From positions 496,001 through 560,000 of the forward strand of contig NZ_SDDZ01000002.1 in assembly GCF_004115975.1 (NCBI RefSeq): DNA of 64,000 bases, given 5' to 3'. The stretch is from Gelidibacter gilvus. GTDB taxonomy: Bacteria; Bacteroidota; Bacteroidia; Flavobacteriales; Flavobacteriaceae. The notes beneath the pieces are model-generated. The model saw only the letters and a list, made by a program, of their open reading frames with translations, had not been told where the DNA came from and did no database searches. Position numbers and translations under genes: made by a program. Positions 1-8,465 of the stretch are shown here, piece after piece (within the stretch, counting starts at the first letter, position 1; every line of letters starts with the position of its first letter).

Positions 1-397
1 GATCAGGATCCCAACTGCCAGACAAAGCGAGATTGATTGGGAAAATTGTGCGGTGGCCATGAATCACATCATAACCAAACAACAACGGAATGCCCAATCG
101 CGTGTTTTCTACAGCAATTCTCTGTAGATCACGCGTGGCTTTAGCGGTATACACATTCAACATGGCACCTACGCTACCTTCCCTGATGTATTTTTCGAAA
201 TCAGTTTTGACGAAGGGACCTGTTTTGGCCCAACCACCACCATACATAACAGTCTGACCTATTTTTTCTTCCAAGGTCATTAGATTCATCAATGAATCTA
301 TTTTGGCCTCGTATTTGGATGGTGCATCTTGAGCACTTAAAGAACAAAAAGATCCAAAAACCATAAGACTTATTATTAAAAAATGACGTGTTCTCAT
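1..397 (-). CDS. GH3 beta-glucosidase, partial (N-terminal part only)
   Basis: This is the N-terminal ~132 residues of a secreted glycoside hydrolase family 3 enzyme. The rest lies beyond base 1. The reverse strand from the ATG at 397 reads MRTRHFLIISLMVFGSFCSLSAQ, a typical signal peptide. It is followed by a GH3 N-terminal segment with MTLEEKIGQ, GIPLLFGYDVIHGHRTIFP and the start of ALSGSWDP. These match the equivalent part of the complete GH3 enzyme next door (MTLDEKLGQ, PLLFGMDVIHGYETTFP), so the two are paralogues. Family knowledge: such enzymes release glucose from the non-reducing ends of beta-gluco-oligosaccharides, usually in the periplasm. It is probably the last or a late gene of the minus-strand PUL operon. 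The active-site nucleophile is not in the window, so activity cannot be judged. Confidence 0.85.
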   Translation of the reverse strand, partial: MRTRHFLIISLMVFGSFCSLSAQDAPSKYEAKIDSLMNLMTLEEKIGQTVMYGGGWAKTGPFVKTDFEKYIREGSVGAMLNVYTAKATRDLQRIAVENTRLGIPLLFGYDVIHGHRTIFPINLALSGSWDPD

Positions 398-418
398 AGG
401 TTCTGATATTTATTCAAT

Positions 419-430
419 GTTAACGTTAAC
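419..430. promoter_or_regulatory. 12-bp perfect palindrome GTTAACGTTAAC
   Basis: A perfect palindrome with a central CG lies 22 bp upstream of the start codon of the partial GH3 gene. Palindromes with a central CG are typical of LacI-family operators, but no LacI-type gene is visible here. It may instead be chance in AT-rich DNA. Confidence 0.3.
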
Positions 431-437
431 TTGATTA

Positions 438-468
438 GACCTCACAGGTTATAAAGTCCTATGAGGTC
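438..468 (-). other. Stem-loop between the two GH3 genes
   Basis: GACCTCACAGG (438-448) pairs with CCTATGAGGTC (458-468), with one mismatch and a 9-nt loop. It sits just after the stop codon of the 770-residue GH3 gene. There is no U-run after it on the minus strand, so it is not a standard intrinsic terminator. It may be an mRNA-stabilising or processing hairpin inside the operon. Confidence 0.4.
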
Positions 469-481
469 TCTCTGGTTCACC

Positions 482-2794
482 TTAATTTTTCAACTCAAAT
501 TCGGCTTTCATAGTCGTGTCAGAATTCGTGCCCACAAAGACATGAAACTGTCCTGGCTCTGCGACAAAATCCAGATCGGAATTATAGAATTTCAAATCTT
601 CAACGGTCAATTTAAAAGTGACGGTTTTAGTTTCGCCTTTTTTGATGTCAACTTTTTGAAACCGTTTTAACTCCTTGACCGGGCGCGTCACGGACCCCAC
701 CACATCTCTGATGTACAGTTGAACGACTTCCTTCCCGTCATAATTCCCAGAATTCTTCACATCTACGGAAACATCAAGAGTACCATTACTATCAATTTGA
801 TTGGTGCTCAATTTTAAATTTGAATAGTCAAAGGTGGTATAGCTCAACCCATATCCAAAAGGAAACAATGGCTCATTGCGGACATCTAAATAATTGGATC
901 GGAATTTTTCAAAAACGCCATCTTTATTGTTTAATGGACGTCCGGTGTTTTTATGATTGTAATAAATAGGAATCTGTCCCACATTGCGTGGAAAAGTCGC
1001 GGTTAATTTTCCTGAAGGATTGACATCACCAAACAAGACATCAGAAATTGCCAAACCAGCTTCACTTCCCGGAAACCATACATTCAAAATGGCCGGAACG
1101 GTTTTAACTTCTTCTTCGATGGTTAATGGACGACCGGTAAACATGACCAAAACCACAGGCTTTCCTGTTTTTAAAAGCGCTTGCAACAGATCTTTTTGAA
1201 TTTGTGGAATGTCCAGATTGGTACGGCTACTGCTTTCGCCACTCATTTCAGCCGACTCGCCCAAAGCCGCGATAATCACATCCGATTTGGAGGCGATTTC
1301 CAAAGCTTCATCAAGCATTTGCTTGTCTGTACGTCCGTCACGAGGAATATCTTTTCCAAACATGGTCACCCGTTTTTCATACTCCAAATCTTCAGCAAGG
1401 TTACTCCCTTTGGCATATAGAATTTTGGCTTTATTACCGACCACCGTTTTTAAACCTTCCAACAACGGAATGGATTTTTCTTGTTTTGTAGCCACACTCC
1501 ATGTACCTGCCATATTCACTGCAGTATTGGCCAAAGGACCAACTAATGCAATAGTTCCAGATTTTTTTATGGGTAAGGTTTGATGGTCGTTTTTCATTAA
1601 GACCATCGATTCCGCAGATACTTTTCTTGCGAATGCACGGTGATCATCCGTAAAGATTTCTGTCTTTGCTCTGTTTACGTCACAGTATTTATAGGGATCA
1701 TCAAACAGACCCAATTGATATTTCGCAGTAAGCATGCGTTTCACAGCGGTATCAATTGTTTCCATTGAAACTTTACCCTCGTTGAACGATTTTTCTAAGG
1801 TGGTCAACAAGCCTTCGCCAACCATATCCATGTCAATTCCAGCGTTTATTGCCATGGCTGAAACGGTCTGAAAGTCGCCCATGCCGTGATCAACCATTTC
1901 ATTGATGCCGGTATAATCGGTAACGACAAAGCCGTCAAATCCCCAATCTGTGCGCAGCAAATCGGTCATCAACCATTTATTACCCGTAGCAGGAATGCCA
2001 TCAATTTCATTAAAAGAGGCCATTACGGAACCTACGCCAGCATCAATCGCTGCTTTATATGGAGGCAAGAAATCATTGTACATTTTGATGCGGCTCATAT
2101 CGACTGTGTTATAGTCGCGTCCCGCTTCTGAAGCACCATATAATGCGAAATGTTTCACACAGGCCATAAGAGTATTGTTATCGGTCAAATCTGTGCCCTG
2201 ATACCCTTTAACCATGGCTATGGCAATTTGGCTCCCCAAGTAGACATCTTCTCCTGAACCCTCAGAAACACGTCCCCAACGGGCATCTCGAGACAGATCG
2301 ACCATAGGCGAAAAGGTCCAGTTGATCCCATCGGCACTTGCTTCAATGGCTGCAATACGTGCTGTTTTTTCAATCATGGGCATATCCCAAGAACTGGATA
2401 ATCCAAGCGGAATCGGGAATGTAGTTTCATAACCATGAATGACATCCATTCCGAATAACAACGGAATTTTCAATCGGCTTTTTTCCATGGCCACTTTTTG
2501 GACCTCTTTGATTTTTTGGACCGTTTTGATGTTGAATAACCCGCCTACTTTGCCTTCTTCAATTTTTTTACCGATGTCGGAACTTGTGGCTTGGCCCGTT
2601 GTGATATCCCCAGCGGATGGCAAGTTGAGCTGTCCCAATTTCTCATCTAAAGTCATCAGTTGAAGAATGGAATCAACTTTCTGTTCAATGGATTTTTGAG
2701 GTTTAACTTGTGTTTGCGCCTGATAGGAATTGCAGGATAACAAACAGAAGATCATTGTGCTATAAAAAACGGCGTTGAAGGATTGTAATTTCAT
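482..2794 (-). CDS. bglX: GH3 beta-glucosidase, BglX type, lipoprotein
   Basis: A complete 770-residue family 3 glycoside hydrolase, close to the usual BglX length. The N-terminus has a lipobox ending at Cys21 (LLSC), so it is probably a lipoprotein facing the periplasm or cell surface. The (beta/alpha)8 domain covers about residues 40-370 and contains DVIHGYETTFP near 117-127, KHF at 214-216 and the nucleophile region VVTDY with Asp293. The GH3_C domain follows, then an FN3-like C-terminal domain (about 650-770). The start codon overlaps the stop of the upstream hydrolase by one base (TAATG), so the two are probably translationally coupled. In this PUL it would convert oligosaccharides made by the GH144-like enzymes into glucose. 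The linkage preference (beta-1,2, 1,3 or 1,4) cannot be read from the sequence. Confidence 0.9.
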   Translation of the reverse strand: MKLQSFNAVFYSTMIFCLLSCNSYQAQTQVKPQKSIEQKVDSILQLMTLDEKLGQLNLPSAGDITTGQATSSDIGKKIEEGKVGGLFNIKTVQKIKEVQKVAMEKSRLKIPLLFGMDVIHGYETTFPIPLGLSSSWDMPMIEKTARIAAIEASADGINWTFSPMVDLSRDARWGRVSEGSGEDVYLGSQIAIAMVKGYQGTDLTDNNTLMACVKHFALYGASEAGRDYNTVDMSRIKMYNDFLPPYKAAIDAGVGSVMASFNEIDGIPATGNKWLMTDLLRTDWGFDGFVVTDYTGINEMVDHGMGDFQTVSAMAINAGIDMDMVGEGLLTTLEKSFNEGKVSMETIDTAVKRMLTAKYQLGLFDDPYKYCDVNRAKTEIFTDDHRAFARKVSAESMVLMKNDHQTLPIKKSGTIALVGPLANTAVNMAGTWSVATKQEKSIPLLEGLKTVVGNKAKILYAKGSNLAEDLEYEKRVTMFGKDIPRDGRTDKQMLDEALEIASKSDVIIAALGESAEMSGESSSRTNLDIPQIQKDLLQALLKTGKPVVLVMFTGRPLTIEEEVKTVPAILNVWFPGSEAGLAISDVLFGDVNPSGKLTATFPRNVGQIPIYYNHKNTGRPLNNKDGVFEKFRSNYLDVRNEPLFPFGYGLSYTTFDYSNLKLSTNQIDSNGTLDVSVDVKNSGNYDGKEVVQLYIRDVVGSVTRPVKELKRFQKVDIKKGETKTVTFKLTVEDLKFYNSDLDFVAEPGQFHVFVGTNSDTTMKAEFELKN

Positions 2795-3588
2795 TATTTA
2801 GATTTTGAATTAGAAAATAACCAAGGGATCAGTTTAGGTTCTGCAAAGGCCGAATCCCAACTGTTGTGATTGTCTTTGGCAAAAAGCGAAAAATTAGGCT
2901 TTCCTCCATATTTTAAAATACCGGAAACCATGGCCACAGATTCTTGCGGACCGACCACATCATCATTGGCCCCGTGGAAAATCCACATCGGGACGGTTTT
3001 GGCATAAATTTCCGTAGCTTCAGGGTTTCCTGCCCCACAGATGGCGAACGCCGCAGCGAAAACTTCAGGTTTTCTGTATAGGATTTCGAAAGTTCCCATG
3101 CCTCCCATAGAAAGACCTCCAATATATATTTGATCTTTTTTGACATACGGTTTGCTCAGCATGTCGTCCAATAATTTCATGACCAATCCCATGGATTTGG
3201 TGGGACCTTTATCCATAGGGAAGTTTAAACTAATCGGTTTTGTGGTTCTATCAATTGTAGCATTTGCCCAATAATCATCTTGTGGACATTGTGGAAAAAT
3301 GACAATAGCAGGAAAAGAATCTCTCATTTTATAGAACAATTCACTACCATGGGACAATTGTCTGGCATTGTCACGACCTCTTTCACCTGCACCATGAAGA
3401 AATAGCACCACTGGAAATTGATTGGACGACTCAAAGTTTTTTGGCATCAACACACGATAGTTTAAGGTGTCATTCCCCGAAACAAATTGTTTCTGTAAAT
3501 ACAGTTCTTCATGTTGCGCCGATATCTTTGAAGAATATAAAAGAAGCAGCACAACGATAACTATTGTATTTTTAAAATTTAATCTCAT
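2794..3588 (-). CDS. Secreted alpha/beta hydrolase (esterase/peptidase-like)
   Basis: 264 residues with an N-terminal signal peptide ending near ISAQ. The alpha/beta-hydrolase fold is supported by HGAGERG (oxyanion region), the nucleophile elbow GLSMGG, a likely acid in HGANDDVV and a likely catalytic His in KDNHNSW near the C-terminus. Family knowledge: dienelactone-hydrolase or prolyl-oligopeptidase-like proteins of this size in PULs are often annotated as phospholipase/carboxylesterase and may remove acyl decorations from glycans. It lies between the second GH144-like gene (gap of 45 bp) and bglX (1-bp overlap), so it belongs to the same operon. An esterase role on a substituted glucan is inference. 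A role as a peptidase is possible but less likely in this context. Confidence 0.8.
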   Translation of the reverse strand: MRLNFKNTIVIVVLLLLYSSKISAQHEELYLQKQFVSGNDTLNYRVLMPKNFESSNQFPVVLFLHGAGERGRDNARQLSHGSELFYKMRDSFPAIVIFPQCPQDDYWANATIDRTTKPISLNFPMDKGPTKSMGLVMKLLDDMLSKPYVKKDQIYIGGLSMGGMGTFEILYRKPEVFAAAFAICGAGNPEATEIYAKTVPMWIFHGANDDVVGPQESVAMVSGILKYGGKPNFSLFAKDNHNSWDSAFAEPKLIPWLFSNSKSK

Positions 3589-3633
3589 TTATTTAATAAT
3601 TTAAGTCCTTCAAAAAGTTAAACACTTTAGTTG

Positions 3634-5001
3634 TTAATAGGTAAACCCTAGTTTGTCAAGTCCGTTTTTTACGTCTTCATTCTGCATGAATAAATTCCAC
3701 AGCAAACCTGTTCTGTGATTTTCAATCATGATGATTTGCGGACCTTGATCAATGGCCAAATAAGCCTGAGCAACCCAAAAATTAAATTCAGGGCTGAACG
3801 CATCGTAAAATCCAGCCTTTCCCAATAATTGATCTTTTTTCTGATAGAAATAATGCATGGCACGCAAGGATTCCGTCGGCGTATAAGCAATAGAACTTAT
3901 GGCCGCCGTAGGTGAAATAACACCTTTATCGTTAACGGGACTATGTGCCGAATAGCCTAAAGATCCGTCTGTGTTTCTGGAATAACTTGCCGTTAAGCCC
4001 CAACACTCCATCCCGTAACCTTCAAAGTTTTGCGGATTTTGCACCGCATATTGATAGTTGATTTTAGCATGGTTGGTTACCACATCTTTATAATTGGCAT
4101 ACTGGTCCACTAAATTTGTAGGATTCAAACCTAAAAATGAATAGTGGCTAAAGAACATTGGACCTCCAAATTGAGGAGAACCCGCATGTTTTAAAATCAG
4201 TGGAATGCCATATTGTACATTTGACGATTCAATAGTGCTGTTGCTTGCCCAACCTTGGGTATAAACTTCAGGAGAAATGGAGTAATCTGGTGAAGCGGCG
4301 CCCATAACATAGGTCACCAAGCTTTCATTATAGCCTTGTATTTTTAGATCCATGGCAAAAGCATGGTTCGGACTCCAATGCCAGTATAATACGTTTTCAT
4401 TTTGTGTGTACCAATCCCATTCCACTCCTTTCCAGAGTGCGTCTGCTTTATTTGCTAATTCCATCTCTGCTGGTGATCCGTTTTTAAAATATTCTTTGAT
4501 ACAGATTAGGCCTTGGACCACAAAAGAGGTTTCTACCAAGTCGCCACCATTGTCCTGGTTGCTGAACGGGATGGTGCTTCCATTAGTTCCATTGATCCAA
4601 TGTGGCCATGCTCCGTGGAAACGGTCGGCGTTTTCTAAAAACGTTAAAAGCGTTTGCAATCTTCCCACAGCTTCTGCTCTGGAGACATAGCCTCTTTCAA
4701 TACCCACCAAAATGGACATCAAACCAAAACCTGTACCTCCTGAAGTCACCACATGTTGGTCTTGGGTCGGATTGCTAGGAATATAACGTTCTCTCGCCGC
4801 TTTGGAATTGGGCTCTGCAAAATCCCAAAAGTATTTGAAGGTTTCGCGTTGCACCAAATCCATCATTTCCAAATCGGTCAACGGATCAATAAGTACCGGT
4901 CCATCATCAACAGGATCTGGATTAAAGGGTTCTGAAGGTGAGTTTTTGGAACAGGCAAAAGCTATAAAGACGATGAGTAGAAAGCCGTATATTTTTTTCA
5001 T
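3634..5001 (-). CDS. GH144-like glycoamylase-family lipoprotein (copy 2)
   Basis: 455 residues with a lipobox (FIAFAC), so it is predicted to be membrane-anchored. The whole mature region resembles the PF10091 'glycoamylase' domain, the family that contains GH144 endo-beta-1,2-glucanases. Recognisable segments are TFKYFWDFAEPNSKAARER, GGTGFGLMSI, DRFHGAWPHW, NGGDLVETSF, NVLYWHWSPNHAF and the C-terminal MIENHRTGLLWNLFMQN. It is a clear paralogue of the adjacent upstream gene (6-bp gap), with the same motifs in the same order. Family knowledge: characterised GH144 members cleave linear beta-1,2-glucan inside the chain, giving mainly short sophoro-oligosaccharides. The exact linkage here is inference, because PF10091 also includes other activities. 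Two copies side by side suggest division of labour, for example surface versus periplasm. Confidence 0.82.
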   Translation of the reverse strand: MKKIYGFLLIVFIAFACSKNSPSEPFNPDPVDDGPVLIDPLTDLEMMDLVQRETFKYFWDFAEPNSKAARERYIPSNPTQDQHVVTSGGTGFGLMSILVGIERGYVSRAEAVGRLQTLLTFLENADRFHGAWPHWINGTNGSTIPFSNQDNGGDLVETSFVVQGLICIKEYFKNGSPAEMELANKADALWKGVEWDWYTQNENVLYWHWSPNHAFAMDLKIQGYNESLVTYVMGAASPDYSISPEVYTQGWASNSTIESSNVQYGIPLILKHAGSPQFGGPMFFSHYSFLGLNPTNLVDQYANYKDVVTNHAKINYQYAVQNPQNFEGYGMECWGLTASYSRNTDGSLGYSAHSPVNDKGVISPTAAISSIAYTPTESLRAMHYFYQKKDQLLGKAGFYDAFSPEFNFWVAQAYLAIDQGPQIIMIENHRTGLLWNLFMQNEDVKNGLDKLGFTY

Positions 5002-5007
5002 AGAATT

Positions 5008-6384
5008 TTAGTTACTATTATTTTCATAAGTGAACCTGAGTTTATCCAGTCCATGTTTTACATCGTCATTTTGCATAAACAAATCCCAAAGCATTCCTGA
5101 GCGATAGTTTTCAATCATGATAGGAATAGGGCCCTGATCAATGGCCAAATAGCGTTGAACGGACCAATTTTTATCTAAACTAAAGGCATCATACGGTCCA
5201 TATATACCAATAAGGGAATCTTGTTTTTCATAGAGATAATGAAGCATTTTGATACTTTCTTCCGGGGTGTAAGGAATTGAGGCCAAAGCGGCGGTAGGTG
5301 AAATAACTCCTAAATCATCGCCAGGTCGATGCGCGTGATACCCATTAATGGAATAGCTAGAAGACATTCCCCATAAACTATCACCATAAAATTTAAAATT
5401 TTTTGGATTTTCTACAGCATAGGCATGGTGAATTTTAGCTTGGTTTTGAACCAATTGCCAGTAATCGGCATATTGATCTTTCAATCCTTTTGGGTTCAAA
5501 CCTAAATACGAGTAATGTGCCCAGAATAAAGGGCCAATATCAGCATCATCGTTTTCATAATAATTCAGAACTAAGGGAATATTATACAAAGAGTCCTTAG
5601 AAACGATGTTACCATTCAAAGCCCAACCTTGATCATATACTTCTTTAGAAATTGGATGTGTGGGTGAGGCTGCGGCAAGCACATACATGATCAAACATTC
5701 ATTATAACCACCTATTGGGAAATTCATGTCCCAATGATATGTAGGAGACCAATGCCAATACAGCACATTTTCGCCTCTGGTGTACCAATCCCAATCAACT
5801 TCTCTCCAAAGTTGGTCTATCTTATTTGCAAGTTCTTTTTCTTTAGCGTTCCCATCTTTAAAATACTCCTTAACGGTCAACATGCCTTGAACCAAGAGTG
5901 CGGTCTCTACCAAATCGCCACCATCATCCTTTTTACTGAACGGCACTACTTTACCAGTTTCGCCATTGAGCCAATGCGGCCATGCGCCGTGGAAGCGATC
6001 AGCTTTTTCGAGAAAATCTACCATCTTTACAAATCTGTCAACAGCGTCTTCCCTTGAGATATATCCTTTTTTAATGCCCACCAAAAGTACCATAAATCCA
6101 AATCCCGAACCTCCTGTGGTCACCGTGTTCTTTGGACTGGTTGGATAGACACCATCGATATGGATACGCTCTCTTGCCAAGCCGGAATTAGGTTCGGCGC
6201 CTTCCCAGAAGTAGTTGAAGGTTTGTTTTTGAATGGTGTCCAACAAGGGATCATCGGCGATAATTACAGCCGATTTAATTAAAGGAGACCGTGCATTTTG
6301 CTTTTTTATTGCAGTATTACAGCTTAAAAAAAGCACTATAAATGGCATCCAAAATATTAATAGTCTGGTAGAAAATTTATCCAT
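5008..6384 (-). CDS. GH144-like glycoamylase-family lipoprotein (copy 1)
   Basis: 458 residues with a lipobox (LFLSC, Cys about 22). It carries the same PF10091-type signature as the following gene: TFNYFWEGAEPNSGLARER, GGSGFGFMVL, DRFHGAWPHW, DGGDLVETALL, NVLYWHWSPTYHW and MIENYRSGMLWDLFMQN near the C-terminus. It is probably an endo-acting beta-glucanase (GH144 type, beta-1,2-glucan) attached to a membrane. It is the first catalytic gene after the SusC-SusD-LamG block, separated from it by 327 bp of repeats and hairpins. That gap may uncouple enzyme expression from transporter expression. Which of the two paralogues is on the cell surface cannot be decided from sequence alone. Confidence 0.82.
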   Translation of the reverse strand: MDKFSTRLLIFWMPFIVLFLSCNTAIKKQNARSPLIKSAVIIADDPLLDTIQKQTFNYFWEGAEPNSGLARERIHIDGVYPTSPKNTVTTGGSGFGFMVLLVGIKKGYISREDAVDRFVKMVDFLEKADRFHGAWPHWLNGETGKVVPFSKKDDGGDLVETALLVQGMLTVKEYFKDGNAKEKELANKIDQLWREVDWDWYTRGENVLYWHWSPTYHWDMNFPIGGYNECLIMYVLAAASPTHPISKEVYDQGWALNGNIVSKDSLYNIPLVLNYYENDDADIGPLFWAHYSYLGLNPKGLKDQYADYWQLVQNQAKIHHAYAVENPKNFKFYGDSLWGMSSSYSINGYHAHRPGDDLGVISPTAALASIPYTPEESIKMLHYLYEKQDSLIGIYGPYDAFSLDKNWSVQRYLAIDQGPIPIMIENYRSGMLWDLFMQNDDVKHGLDKLRFTYENNSN

Positions 6385-6454
6385 AAAATCGTCAATAAAA
6401 CAATGGTCAATAAAAATTCACTTTTAAGGTTTGCCTGCCTGTCGGCAGATAGGA

Positions 6455-6600
6455 GTTTAGATCCCGATAAAAAGCGGGATTAGTTCAACCATCAAAACTC
6501 AATGCGCCTTCCGCTTTTGGAATATGGGTTTAGATCCCGCTAAAAAGCGGGATTAGTTCAACCAACATATTCCAATGTGCCTTCGGCTTTTGAAATATGG
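6455..6600. repeat. 73-bp tandem repeat, two copies, each with a hairpin
   Basis: Copy 1 is 6455-6527 and copy 2 is 6528-6600. They abut directly and differ at roughly nine positions, mostly in the middle. Both begin GTTTAGATCCCG, contain an ATCCCG(C)-loop-GCGGGAT stem with an A-rich loop, and end in AATATGG. In copy 2 the stem is a perfect 7 bp; in copy 1 one base of the stem differs. A third unit seems to start (GTTT at 6601) but breaks off at once. Confidence 0.85.
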
Positions 6601-6613
6601 GTTTCACTAATAA

Positions 6614-6651
6614 TTTTTAGCTGCACTCCGTTGCCAGAATGCAGCTAAAAA
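6614..6651. other. 12-bp perfect stem-loop downstream of the LamG gene
   Basis: TTTTTAGCTGCA (6614-6625) pairs perfectly with TGCAGCTAAAAA (6640-6651) around a 14-nt loop. It lies about 60 bp after the LamG gene's stop. The U-run is on the 5' side of the stem in either direction, so it is not a clean terminator. It could protect the 3' end of the upstream susCD-LamG mRNA segment. Confidence 0.55.
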
Positions 6652-6711
6652 GGAATTAAACTAACTCAATAAAAAAATATAAAACTCGTCTTTATGACAA
6701 ACTATCTTTTA

Positions 6712-8436
6712 TTAGAACATCAGCGATTGAATTTCCGTTTGTGAAAGTGCTTTATCAAAAATTCTTAATTCATCCATAACACTTAAATCAGATTTGTGAC
6801 CCCATTCCGTAAATCGGGGCGCACCTGACATGACAGAAAATAAATCACAATCGGTCCAGTCAACACCGGTAAAAGCACCTTGTTTGACCACCTCTCCATT
6901 AATGTATACTACACATTCTGTAGAGGAAATGGTAAATGCCAAATGTATCCAACCATCATTTGCAGTAGGATCTATAGTAGCTGCGGCACCGCCATCAAAC
7001 CAAATATCTTCGGTTCCGTTACCCACGTTAAGTTTGAAAATCTGATTGGTAGGGCCGCCTTCCCTGAAGAAACGGAAGCCACTGGTTCGTTTATTTTGAA
7101 CGCTAGGGAAGTTGGCATTTTCTGAGTCTGGAGGTCCTATTACCAAAATGCCGGCACGATCTGGAGATGCATTTAGTTTATACCAAAACGCAGCACTGAA
7201 TTGATTGTTTAATAACCCCGTTGTAGGGAATGTAAGATAAGAATCCTCAGCACCTTTATAGGCGTTTGAACCAGCATAACCTTCTCCTGCAAAACCAGGG
7301 GTTCCAACTATGGTAGCTTCAATATCTCTCACATTATCGTTATAACTTCCATTAAAATTCACATGCATTCTTTGGTTGCCCTGGGCAATCATACTTGTAA
7401 TTTCATTTTGTGATAACGTGGTGTCAAACAATCTTAGCTCATCCATCAAACTTGAATCAGACTTGTGATCCCAATAACTGAACGTTGGTCCACCTGCTCC
7501 AATAACCAATTCTGAGGTTCCTGACCAATCAATAGGGGCGCTTAATGTACCTGTATTGACTTCCATTCCGTTAAGATAAATTTTAGTTTCCGTAGCTGAA
7601 ATTGTAAAGGCTACATGTACCCAACCTCCAGCGGCAACATTAATTTCGCCTCCGTCATTCCATCTATCCGTATCCCCAGTACCTACGTTCAATTTAATGC
7701 GTTGATTCTCAGGACCGCCTTCTCTAAGCAATCTAAGACCGTTGGTCCGATCATCAACATCACCACCCATGGTTAAAATACCAGCTCGATCTGGGGTGGC
7801 ATTGACTTTATACCAAAATGTACCACTGAAATTATCGCCTAAAGTCAATTCACTTGTTGGAAAGGTCAAATAATTATCAGTACCTGCCTTATACGAATTG
7901 GAACCGGCATAGGCACTGCCACCAAAACCAGGACTTCCAACTTCTCCAGCTGCGATAACGCTTACAAGTTCAGTAAAGTCGCCATCAAACGGCATATAAA
8001 ATTGCTCCCCTGCGAACATTGGTGTATAAGGAGGTGATTTTGTAAAGTTTGACGTTGCCGTGGTCACGTTTCCAGCTAAATCAGTGGCCGTCACGGTCAA
8101 TACATGATCTCCTGTGGTAATATTGTCTTGCATGAACTCAAAGCTGGCAATTCTATAATCAATAAAACTGTCATACGAAGCTATTTCAACGCCGTTCAAC
8201 ATCACGGAGATCGAACCGATCTCAATATCATCTTCAACCCTAAATTGGACCATCGTGGAAGTTACCAAATCAGGAACCTGTATTTCAAGACCGTTGGCTG
8301 GTCTCATTATAGTTACAATGGGCGCACCTTTGTCCTGACCTGGGTCAACCTGAGAAATTGGATCAATACCTTCGTAACAGGATACCATTAAGAGTAAGGT
8401 AAATATTCCGAAAATTAGTCTGTTAATTTTTTTCAT
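6712..8436 (-). CDS. Lipoprotein with two LamG/concanavalin-like domains (putative surface glycan-binding protein)
   Basis: 574 residues with a lipobox (LLMVSC). After an Ig/bacterial-cadherin-like segment (about 40-135, with DHVLTVTATDLAGN) come two homologous LamG/concanavalin-type domains, about 145-355 and 360-574. The repeat is obvious: SFAGTFWYK-type strands (GTFWYKVNATPDRAGIL and AAFWYKLNASPDRAGIL), GFRFFREGGP versus GLRLLREGGP, and MDELRLFD versus MDELRIFD. It sits directly after SusD, the position typical of SusE/F-type surface glycan-binding proteins. It probably captures the glycan at the cell surface for the SusCD complex. I see no catalytic motif, so a purely binding role is inferred. 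The spacing to susD is 29 bp. Confidence 0.8.
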   Translation of the reverse strand: MKKINRLIFGIFTLLLMVSCYEGIDPISQVDPGQDKGAPIVTIMRPANGLEIQVPDLVTSTMVQFRVEDDIEIGSISVMLNGVEIASYDSFIDYRIASFEFMQDNITTGDHVLTVTATDLAGNVTTATSNFTKSPPYTPMFAGEQFYMPFDGDFTELVSVIAAGEVGSPGFGGSAYAGSNSYKAGTDNYLTFPTSELTLGDNFSGTFWYKVNATPDRAGILTMGGDVDDRTNGLRLLREGGPENQRIKLNVGTGDTDRWNDGGEINVAAGGWVHVAFTISATETKIYLNGMEVNTGTLSAPIDWSGTSELVIGAGGPTFSYWDHKSDSSLMDELRLFDTTLSQNEITSMIAQGNQRMHVNFNGSYNDNVRDIEATIVGTPGFAGEGYAGSNAYKGAEDSYLTFPTTGLLNNQFSAAFWYKLNASPDRAGILVIGPPDSENANFPSVQNKRTSGFRFFREGGPTNQIFKLNVGNGTEDIWFDGGAAATIDPTANDGWIHLAFTISSTECVVYINGEVVKQGAFTGVDWTDCDLFSVMSGAPRFTEWGHKSDLSVMDELRIFDKALSQTEIQSLMF

Positions 8437-8465
8437 TTTTATATGATTTATAAAGTGAATTATTT

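Larger units (their letters stand above)
6385..6711. other. 327-bp structured intergenic region inside the PUL operon
   Basis: There is no credible gene here. It holds a short inverted repeat (CTGCC-TGTC-GGCAG core, about 6435-6448) of a type often scattered in flavobacterial intergenic DNA, a 73-bp tandem duplication (6455-6600) and a 12-bp perfect stem-loop (6614-6651). All same-strand neighbours continue in the same direction, so this is an intra-operon spacer. Confidence 0.7.
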
